Positions 34,630 to 42,225 of a stretch of 42,225 nt of DNA are shown piece after piece. The notes under the pieces are model-generated. The model ran no database searches and was not told where the DNA came from. It saw nothing but the letters and a program-made list of their open reading frames with translations. The first letter of the stretch is position 1. Each line of letters begins with the position of its first letter. Origin of the DNA: Planctomycetota bacterium (lineage in GTDB: Bacteria > Planctomycetota > UBA1135 > GCA-002686595); assembly GCA_029259595.1 (NCBI GenBank), contig JAJDEW010000083.1, forward strand, positions 1-42,225. The letters run 5' to 3'. A program made the position numbers and the translations under genes.

Positions 34630-35729
34630 CGTCCGACGCCCCCGCCCGCGAGCGTCGCCGATCCGGCCGAGTCCGCCGTCGGACGCGTGCGGTCGCGCTC
34701 GGCTTCGAGCAGACGGAGCGCGGCTGCGACCACGCGCTCGGGCTCGAGACCGGTCAAGCAGCGGTGGTGTCCGAGCGGGCAGACGCGTTCGAGGCACGGC
34801 GCGCATTCGAGGTCGTCGCGCCGCACGACGATGCAGCGCTCGAGCGAGCTCGCGGTGAGTGCGGGGAAGTTCGGCCCCATGACGCTGACGCAGGGCACCC
34901 CGAAGGCGGCCGCGATCCAACGCGGACCGGAGTCGCCGACGACCAGCAAGCGGCTGGCCGCCACGAGCGGCTTCAGGAGCGAGAGATCGCGCTCTTCGTC
35001 TTCGAGCGAGCGCGCGGGGTGACGACAGGCGCCGACGACCGCGCGCAGGGCCGGCTCCTCGCCGGGGCCGCCGGTCACGAGCGCGGGCCAGCCGAGCGTC
35101 TCGTGCAGGAGATCGAGGGCCCGGGCGAAAGCCTCCGGCGGCCACAGCTTGGCGGCGCCGAAGGCGGCCGATGGCGCGCACAGGACGAACGGGTCGCCGG
35201 GCGCGAGCCCTTGACGCGCGAGCAGCTCATTCGTGCGCCGCCGCGCGTCGTTCGTCACCGAGAGCTCGGGGGCGAGCGCGCGCGGGCGGATTCCGAACAA
35301 CCCGGCGACGTCGCGCAGCAGATGGGCGGTCGGAATCGGAACGCGCCGGCCATCGAGCGTCGGAGGAACGAGCTTGTGGGTGAGCAGGAAGCCGCGTCGG
35401 GAGAGCGCCGCGCCCGCCCGCGCCGCGATTCCCGCCCGAAAGGCCCGCAGCGCGGAGCCGAACGAATTGGACAGGAGAAGCGCACCGTCGGCCCGGGCCG
35501 CTCGCAGAAGCGCGAGCTCGGGATCGGGCCCGCCGCGGGCGCGCCGCTCGATCATGAGCAGCCGCCCGGGCTCGGGCCCCTCCGGCCCGTCCAGGAGCGG
35601 TGCGAGGTGCCGCCGCACGACGATCCGCACGTCCTCGAAGCGCGGATCGACGAGGGCGGCCCGCAGGACCGGCGTCGCCATCACGAGGTCCCCGACCCAG
35701 TTCGGCGCACGGACGAGCAGACGCTTCAC
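34626..35729 (-). CDS. Glycosyltransferase family 9 (WaaF-like heptosyltransferase), gene 2
   Basis: 367 aa, GTG start ([20 protein letters not shown]), the WaaF-type N-terminus. C-terminal VGDSGPRWIAAAFGVPCVSVMGPNFP, and CAPCLERVCPLGHHRCLTGLEPERVV. The two GT9 genes are adjacent and related but diverged, as expected if they add successive heptoses. GTGA overlaps at both ends place it in a tightly coupled three-gene unit with the WaaP-like kinase. The region 35255-35485 shows the same fold and no frameshift. Confidence 0.87.
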   Translation of the reverse strand: MKRLLVRAPNWVGDLVMATPVLRAALVDPRFEDVRIVVRRHLAPLLDGPEGPEPGRLLMIERRARGGPDPELALLRAARADGALLLSNSFGSALRAFRAGIAARAGAALSRRGFLLTHKLVPPTLDGRRVPIPTAHLLRDVAGLFGIRPRALAPELSVTNDARRRTNELLARQGLAPGDPFVLCAPSAAFGAAKLWPPEAFARALDLLHETLGWPALVTGGPGEEPALRAVVGACRHPARSLEDEERDLSLLKPLVAASRLLVVGDSGPRWIAAAFGVPCVSVMGPNFPALTASSLERCIVVRRDDLECAPCLERVCPLGHHRCLTGLEPERVVAAALRLLEAERDRTRPTADSAGSATLAGGGVGR

Positions 35730-36751
35730 GGGCCCTGCACCCCTCGCGCGGCCCCAGCGGCCCCGGCGTCGCGCTCCGCCCCTCGGCCTTTGGACCTTCC
35801 CGGGGTCGCGCCGGTACCCGCGTTCCCCGTTTCCGCCATCAAAGGGCCCGGCTTCGTCGCCGTGAAAACGTGACGCGGCGCGTGGTCGCGCAGGGCGCGG
35901 GCCTTGTGGTCGACGCGCCGGAGCCAGGTCGCGGAGCGCTCCGGCGCGCCCCGGCCCGCAAGCTCGAGCCAGCGCACGAGGAAGGCCGCAAAGCGCTCGT
36001 CCGTCCCCACGCGCTCGCCGAGGGACGACCGGATCGCGGCCAGGTCCTTCACGAGCCAGCGGGTCCGCGGCAGGGCTTGGCGCCGGGCGCGACCGGCATC
36101 GAGGAGCACGAAGCGCGCCGTGCCCGGATCCTCGCCCTCCGCGAGCACGAGATGTTCGAGGTAGAGATCGCGGTGGTACCAGCCCGCGCGGTGGAAGCGC
36201 GCGACGAGCTCGGCCAGACGCTCGAGCGTACGCGCGGTCAACGCAGGTGAGGCGCTCTCGAGGGCGGCCCGCAGGGTCGTCCGATGGGCGATCGTCTCCA
36301 TGACGAGGACGCTGACCCGGTCGCGGCCCCCCCAGTGCGGGTGGCGTTCGGCCCCGCGCGCCTCGAGCCACAAGAGCGGTCTCGGAACGTCGAAGCCGTC
36401 CGCAGCCAGCGCGGCCAGGTTCTCCGCCTCGCGCCGCGCCGGAGAGCGGTTCGGACCGCGGTGGAGGCGCTCGAACCAGAAGTCGCGCGCGTCGCCTCCG
36501 CGCAGGCGCTTCACGAAGAGCTCGGGGCGACCGGGCCAGGCGAAACTCTCCCGCCCGGGCACGCGGCGCGCGAACTCCGCCGGAACCAGTCCAGCCAGCA
36601 TGCGGGCCAGATCCCCGAGACCGCCCGCCTCGGCGAGCTGCGGCCGGAAAACGGGCCCGAAGGCGGTCGCGCGCCAGGAGACGTCCTCCGCCCGGAAGGA
36701 CTCGGCGAGAGCACCCCCGGTTCCGCCGACGCCACGGAAGACGGGCCGCAT
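35726..36751 (-). CDS. WaaP/RfaP-type lipopolysaccharide core kinase family protein
   Basis: 341 aa. A kinase-like fold with [10 protein letters not shown] (Lys), [21 protein letters not shown] (catalytic HRD, as in WaaP HRDLYLCHF) and [10 protein letters not shown] (Asp for Mg). WaaP phosphorylates heptose I of the LPS core. The C-terminus is a ~45-aa Gly/Ala-rich low-complexity tail beyond the usual domain. It is first of the WaaP-GT9-GT9 unit and divergent from the glutamate dehydrogenase genes across 227 bp. Confidence 0.85.
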   Translation of the reverse strand: MRPVFRGVGGTGGALAESFRAEDVSWRATAFGPVFRPQLAEAGGLGDLARMLAGLVPAEFARRVPGRESFAWPGRPELFVKRLRGGDARDFWFERLHRGPNRSPARREAENLAALAADGFDVPRPLLWLEARGAERHPHWGGRDRVSVLVMETIAHRTTLRAALESASPALTARTLERLAELVARFHRAGWYHRDLYLEHLVLAEGEDPGTARFVLLDAGRARRQALPRTRWLVKDLAAIRSSLGERVGTDERFAAFLVRWLELAGRGAPERSATWLRRVDHKARALRDHAPRHVFTATKPGPLMAETGNAGTGATPGRSKGRGAERDAGAAGAARGVQGP

Positions 36752-36978
36752 CGGAGCATGGGAACCGGCCCGCCGGACGAGGTCAAGCAGGGTGCACGGC
36801 TTCGCGGCCGGGACGCGCTCCGGTCACGGTGGAAGGAAATAAGGCGCCCGGGGTTCCCCCGGAGCAGGCGCGAGGATCGAATAAGCACTCCTCACCCTCC
36901 CGACGGGACGGTTCCGAGCGGAACGAGAGCCCCGATCACCCCGGCACCCCCCGGCGCTTGCGCCACCCCTCCCCAAAG

Positions 36979-38265
<1,287 letters not shown>

Positions 38266-38272
38266 GCGCGCC

Positions 38273-39574
38273 ATGACGGAAGTCGTCGAAAAGGAACCGG
38301 AATACCTTCCGGCCACGCCGGAGCTGGACGAGGAATCGCCGTTCGCGACGATGATGAGCCTCTACGACGAGGCCGCCGCGCGACTCGGTGTCGATCCATC
38401 GAACTACGCGATCCTGCGCAAGCCCGACCGTGAGATCACGGTGGCCGTCCCCGTCCCGCTCGACGATGGCACCTGGACCGTCTTCGACGGCTATCGCGTC
38501 CAGCACAACCGGGGGCTCGGTCCCTTCCTCGGCCCGATGCGTCTGTCCGAGTCGATCCGCGTCGACGATCTGCGCGCGCTCGCCGCCTGGATGACGTGGA
38601 AGTGCGCCGTCCTGAACCTGCCGTTCGGCGGCGCCGCGGGCGGCATCCGGATCGACGCGAAGCGCCGCAGCCGCAGCGAGCTCGAGCGCGCGGTCCGGCG
38701 CTACACCGCCGACCTGCTCGACGTCATCGGGCCGGACCGGGACGTGCTCACGCCCGACATCGGAACCGATGAGCAGGTCATGGCCTGGGTCATGGACACG
38801 GTCTCCTCCCACGAGCGCCACACCGAGAACGCCGTCGTGATGGGCAAGCCCACGATCCTCGGCGGCACGCTCGGCAACTCGGATTCCGTCGCGCAGGGCC
38901 TGCGGGTCATCCTGCAGCTCGCCCTTGACCGCTACGGCATCCCGGATACGAACACGAAGGTCCTGATCCAGGGCTGCGGCGTCGTCGGCGGGCACCTGGC
39001 GCGCATCCTGCACGCGGACGGACACCACGTCTGCGGGATCTCGGACGTGCACGGTGCGCTCTTCAACCCGAAGGGCCTCGAGATCCCGTCGATCCTGGCC
39101 TACCGGGCCAAGCACCGCACGCTCGAAGGCCTGGAGGGCAAGTTCGAGCGCATCACGAACGCCGAGCTCGTGAAGACTCCCTGCGACGTGCTGATCCCCT
39201 GTGCGATCGCCAACGCGGTCCACTCGCGCAACGCACGGGACGTGCAGGCCAAGTTGATCCTCGAGGGGGCCCATGGACCGGTCTCCGCCCGCGCGGACCG
39301 CATCCTCGACGATCGCGGCGTCCCCGTCGTTCCCGACATCCTCGCCAACGCGGGTGCGGTCGTGGCCAACTACTTCGAGTGGGTCCAGAACCGCCAGGGC
39401 CTCACGTGGATCTACCCCGTCGTCCAGAAGCGGCTCTCGCGCTTCATGACGGAGGCCTGGCACTCGGTCAGCGACTTCCAGCTGCGCTACGGCGTGCGCA
39501 TGCGCATGGCGGCGAACATGCTGGCGGTCGAGCGCGTCGCGCGCGCGGACCAGATGCGCGGCATCTACGCCTGA
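38273..39574 (+). CDS. Glutamate dehydrogenase paralogue lacking catalytic lysines (likely regulatory subunit)
   Basis: 433 aa, aligned end to end with the upstream dehydrogenase. The lysine of CKGGIRF is Leu86 (FLGPMRL), and the catalytic lysine of GAKGG is Ala122 (FGGAAGG); MTWKC Lys110 and the Asp of TPDIGT remain. NAD-binding VLIQGCGVVGGHLA is intact. So it should bind cofactor but not run the reaction. In Thermus thermophilus a tandem of inactive GdhA and active GdhB makes a leucine-activated heterohexamer; the same arrangement here suggests a regulatory partner. That is inference. The last 10 bp overlap the 3' end of the TauE/SafE gene. Confidence 0.85.
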   Translation: MTEVVEKEPEYLPATPELDEESPFATMMSLYDEAAARLGVDPSNYAILRKPDREITVAVPVPLDDGTWTVFDGYRVQHNRGLGPFLGPMRLSESIRVDDLRALAAWMTWKCAVLNLPFGGAAGGIRIDAKRRSRSELERAVRRYTADLLDVIGPDRDVLTPDIGTDEQVMAWVMDTVSSHERHTENAVVMGKPTILGGTLGNSDSVAQGLRVILQLALDRYGIPDTNTKVLIQGCGVVGGHLARILHADGHHVCGISDVHGALFNPKGLEIPSILAYRAKHRTLEGLEGKFERITNAELVKTPCDVLIPCAIANAVHSRNARDVQAKLILEGAHGPVSARADRILDDRGVPVVPDILANAGAVVANYFEWVQNRQGLTWIYPVVQKRLSRFMTEAWHSVSDFQLRYGVRMRMAANMLAVERVARADQMRGIYA

Positions 39575-40398
39575 TCCTCGACGGGGTCGATCCGGTCGGG
39601 CTCCCCCTTCCGGCGCCCGAACACGTCGAGCGCGAAGCGGGCCGTAACGAACCACAGGATCCCGCCGAACAGCCGGCGTCCGAGCACGAGCAGGGACGGA
39701 TCCGCCAGGGTCAAAACGCCACAGGTCGCACCGATCAGGGCTCCCGCGCCGAGCCAGAGTCCGGGGCGCCAGACGACGCGCCCCGCGCGGGAGTGCAGGG
39801 CCAGCGCCCGCGAGGCTCCGATCGCCCCGGCCGCCAGGCTGGTCGCGCGCGCGCCAGCGAAGTCGAGGCCCACCACCAGCACGAGGGCCGGCACCAGGAC
39901 GAGCCCGCCGCCCACGCCGAGCAGCGGAGCCACGAAGCCGCCGCCGAACCCGACGACGAAGGCCGCCCAGGGCGCGGCGTGAGCAGCCGAGACGACGACG
40001 CTCGTCTCGGCGCCGCCCTCGAACGAGAGCTTCCAACCGCTGTAGGCCAGGACGAACACGAACACGAACTTCAGCGCCCGCGTCGAGATGCGCTCCGAGG
40101 TCGCGAAGCCGAGCTGCGCCCCCGCCAGGACGCCGACCGCGAGCGGCAGGACGAAGGAAGCGGTCAGCTCTGGCGCGGGCCCCAGCAGCTCGGTGACCGT
40201 CGCCGCCGCCGTCGTGGCCAACACCAGCACGAGCCCGGTCGCGACGGCGCGCTTGAGCTCGAAGCGTCCGAAGTCGTGCAGCAGCGGAACGGCGAAGAGC
40301 CCGCCTCCGATGCCGCACAGGCTGCCGACGAATCCGATCGCGGCTCCGGTCAGGGCCAAGAACAGGGGCGGCAACCGGCGCTCGCGTGCCGCCGTCAT
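39565..40398 (-). CDS. TauE/SafE-family sulfite/anion permease
   Basis: 277 aa, about eight hydrophobic helices in two repeats. Repeat starts GAAIGFVGSLCGIGGGLFAVPLL and GFGGGFVAPLLGVGGGLVLVPALVLV carry the family GxGGG signatures. The family exports sulfite, sulfoacetate or other organic anions; substrate unknown. Start by ATGA overlap with hldC. It is co-transcribed with hldC and hldA, for no evident reason. It converges on the dehydrogenase paralogue with a 10-bp overlap. Confidence 0.88.
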   Translation of the reverse strand: MTAARERRLPPLFLALTGAAIGFVGSLCGIGGGLFAVPLLHDFGRFELKRAVATGLVLVLATTAAATVTELLGPAPELTASFVLPLAVGVLAGAQLGFATSERISTRALKFVFVFVLAYSGWKLSFEGGAETSVVVSAAHAAPWAAFVVGFGGGFVAPLLGVGGGLVLVPALVLVVGLDFAGARATSLAAGAIGASRALALHSRAGRVVWRPGLWLGAGALIGATCGVLTLADPSLLVLGRRLFGGILWFVTARFALDVFGRRKGEPDRIDPVEDQA

Positions 40399-40883
40399 CC
40401 GCCTTCGGCGTGGGCCGCGACCCGCCGTGCCAGGAGCTCGGTCGACGAATGCGTCTTGATGTCGCCGCAGATCGCGATCTCGATGCCCAGCTCGCGGTCG
40501 ACCTCGCGCTCGGGGACCGTGTCGGCGGTGTAGTCGGTTCCCTTCGCGTGCACGTGGGGTCGCAGGGCACGCAACGTCGGCTCGAGGTCCGGCTCGTCGA
40601 AGGCGACCACGCGATCGACGCAACCCAGCGCGAGCACGAGCTCGGCCCGCTCCTCGAGCGGAACGTGCGGCCGACCCGGCCCCTTGAGGCCGCGCACGGA
40701 CGCATCGGTGTTCAGCGCGACGACGAGCCAGTCACCGCAGGCCTTGGCGGCCTCCAAATAGCGCACGTGACCGACGTGCAAGACGTCGAAGCAGCCGTTC
40801 GCGAGGACGATCCGGCGCCCGTTCGCACGAGTCTCGGCGAGTTCGCGAACGAGCGCGTCACGCTCCAGCCCGATCCCCGCCAC
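40395..40883 (-). CDS. hldC: D-glycero-beta-D-manno-heptose 1-phosphate adenylyltransferase (HldC / HldE C-terminal type)
   Basis: 162 aa. ANGCFDVLHVGHVRYLEAAK contains HVGH, the nucleotidyltransferase signature. KGTDYTADTVPE and GDIKTHSSTELL follow as in HldE C-terminal domains. It transfers AMP to heptose-1-phosphate to give ADP-heptose for LPS core. The GTG start lies 2 bp after the hldA stop. Two separate proteins replace the fused HldE of E. coli. Confidence 0.92.
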   Translation of the reverse strand: MAGIGLERDALVRELAETRANGRRIVLANGCFDVLHVGHVRYLEAAKACGDWLVVALNTDASVRGLKGPGRPHVPLEERAELVLALGCVDRVVAFDEPDLEPTLRALRPHVHAKGTDYTADTVPEREVDRELGIEIAICGDIKTHSSTELLARRVAAHAEGG

Positions 40884-40885
40884 GC

Positions 40886-41911
40886 TCAGACGACCGCGCT
40901 CGAGAACGTCGGTTGAGGCGCCAGCGGCAAGGCCGAGCGCAGCTTGGACAGCGAGCAGACCGCGGCGCCGTTCTCCATGACGACGACGCCGGCCGCGGCG
41001 TTGGCGATGCGCATGGCGCGCGGGCCTGCGAGCCCGGCGGCGAGCGAGAGCGAGAAGGCCGCCGCGGCGGTGTCGCCCGCGCCGGTGACGTCGATGACGA
41101 CTTCCGAGCCGGCCGGCCGGATCGGAATGCCCTCGCGATGTTCGCGGGCATAGAGCCGCATGCCGCGGTTGCCCATCGTCACGAGCAGCCAGCGCGGCTC
41201 GTAGCGCTCGAGGACCTCGTTCGCGGCGCGCGTGAGCACGCCCGTGTCCGCCAACTCGTCGACGGGAAGCCCCGCCGCGAAGGCCAGCTCGGCCAGGTTC
41301 GGCGTGAAGGCCGTCAGCCCCCGGAAGGGCTGGAAGTTCGAGCGCGGATCGAGCACCACGGCGACGCCCGCATCCTGCAGTTCGTGCGCGGCGGCCGCGA
41401 CCTCGTCGTCGACGAGACCGTAGCCGTAGTCCGAGACGAGCAGGGCATCGACCTGTCCCCGCAGCTTGCGCACCTCGGCCGCCACCGCGCGGCACACGTC
41501 GGGCGTCATCTTGTTTTCGGGCTCGCGATCGATGCGCAGGATCTGGTGCATCGTGCGACCCGGCTCGGCACCGAGCACGCGCGTCTTGGTCGGCGTGACC
41601 CAGCCCGAGACCACCTCGACCCCGCTCACGTCGATCTGCTCGGAGTCCAGAATGCGCAGGAGCTCGCGGCCGTTCGCGTCCTGACCGACGGCGCCCAAGA
41701 GGCGGGTCCGAGCGCCCAGGGACCAGAGGTTGCGCGCCACGTTGGCGGCGCCCCCCGCTCCGATCGCCTCGCCGACGTGACGCAGCACCATGACCGGCGC
41801 CTCGCGTGAGAGGCGCGTCGGATGGGCGTACACGTAGTGATCGGCGATCAGGTCGCCGACCACCGCGATGCGGAGCGCGGTGTAGTCGGGAACGACGTTG
41901 GGAGTCAGCAT
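40886..41911 (-). CDS. hldA: D-glycero-beta-D-manno-heptose-7-phosphate kinase (HldA / HldE N-terminal type)
   Basis: 341 aa, PfkB/ribokinase fold. Visible: IAVVGDLIADHYVYAHPTRLSREAPVMV (as HldE VMLDRYWYGPTSRISPEAP), GGAANVARNLWSLGA, SDYGYG, and the anion hole/catalytic DVTGAGDTAAAAF. It phosphorylates heptose-7-phosphate at C1. The ATG at MLTPNVVP was chosen by alignment with HldE; an upstream GTG at 42031 would add 40 Arg-rich residues. Missing from the window for the pathway: GmhA, GmhB and HldD. Confidence 0.93.
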   Translation of the reverse strand: MLTPNVVPDYTALRIAVVGDLIADHYVYAHPTRLSREAPVMVLRHVGEAIGAGGAANVARNLWSLGARTRLLGAVGQDANGRELLRILDSEQIDVSGVEVVSGWVTPTKTRVLGAEPGRTMHQILRIDREPENKMTPDVCRAVAAEVRKLRGQVDALLVSDYGYGLVDDEVAAAAHELQDAGVAVVLDPRSNFQPFRGLTAFTPNLAELAFAAGLPVDELADTGVLTRAANEVLERYEPRWLLVTMGNRGMRLYAREHREGIPIRPAGSEVVIDVTGAGDTAAAAFSLSLAAGLAGPRAMRIANAAAGVVVMENGAAVCSLSKLRSALPLAPQPTFSSAVV

Positions 41912-42085
41912 GGACGTCTCGTCGGCGAAGGTCACGGAACCGGGTGGCGTCCGGTCGAAGGAGACCGCCCCTTCCACGGGCCGAGCGCGGGCCCGGCGGC
42001 GATCCTCCCTCGCCGCGAGGAGCTTCCCCACGGCCGGGCGGCATCCTACCCGATGCCGGAGCTTCCCGCGTTCCGTGGCTTGGCC

Positions 42086-42225
42086 CTAGCAGCCTGATGA
42101 AAAAGTGCTTCGGATGCGATGCATGTGACCGGGAGGCCCGGCAGGTGCGCGAGAACGCAGGCGAATCGGTCGATTCGGCGAGGCTCTCGTGTGCCGGCCG
42201 GGCTTTCCGGACGCATGCAGCGCGC
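42086..42225. mobile_element. Palindromic repeat element, copy B (right end beyond window)
   Basis: Starting at 42090, the first 28 bases match copy A in reverse orientation at 24 positions, ending in AAGTGCTTCGGATGC. The core (42152-42189) shares AACGCAGGCGAATC and GATTCGGCGAGGCT with copy A, around a changed centre CGAATCGGTCGATTCG (42162-42177). CTAG (42086-42089) precedes it, similar to the TTAG beside copy A. The arms CCGGGAGGCCCGG.. and CCGGCCGGGCTTTCCGG are again self-complementary although they differ from copy A. It sits upstream of hldA. Confidence 0.72.

Overview
The window comes from a GC-rich, LPS-making Gram-negative bacterium that I place among deep-branching Planctomycetota. 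The 5' two-thirds of a 16S rRNA gene lies at the left edge on the minus strand. It contains a perfect 18-nt match to the planctomycete probe site PLA46 as I remember it (930-947), and a mosaic version of the EUB338 site. An LpxC-FabZ fusion, a GGDEF-like/MamK-like pair and a planctomycete-style Ser/Thr kinase fit this placement. Phylum is fairly secure; anything finer is not.

Left third (1-17.5 kb, all minus strand). From right to left the run reads: ACT-domain protein, glmU, prs, rplY, pth, rpsF, rpsR, rplI, dnaB, bamA, lpxD, lpxC-fabZ, lpxA, a Gfo/Idh/MocA oxidoreductase (GnnA candidate), an L,D-transpeptidase and the 16S gene. It combines UDP-GlcNAc and PRPP supply, translation, replication, outer-membrane protein assembly and lipid A synthesis. 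Two strong sigma70-type promoters were found, before glmU and before 16S; both have a TTGACG -35 box. The rRNA leader carries a boxA antitermination site.

Middle (17.5-31 kb). A coiled-coil membrane-anchored protein is followed by a ~160-bp palindromic mobile-like repeat, phosphatidylserine decarboxylase and a CMD-family protein. On the minus strand are an FHA-GAF-sigma54 regulator coupled to a giant receptor-like Ser/Thr kinase, then (after a small plus-strand YkgJ-type gene) a three-gene set: a degenerate GGDEF/coiled-coil protein, a MamK-type actin and an STT3-like membrane protein.

Right part (30.8-42.2 kb). The clearest discovery is an AhpD/peroxidase-related gene interrupted by an in-frame TGA at the second Cys of its CxxC site. 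An SECIS-like hairpin lies at exactly the E. coli fdhF spacing and has the same GGUCU loop, so this is a selenoprotein and not a pseudogene. It converges on a thioredoxin-MsrA-like fusion of a family that I recall includes selenoproteins. Next come an enoyl-CoA hydratase and a WaaP-like kinase plus two heptosyltransferases joined by GTGA overlaps. A tandem of an intact glutamate dehydrogenase and a catalytically dead paralogue follows, then a TauE/SafE permease with hldC and hldA. A second copy of the palindromic repeat is cut by the right edge.
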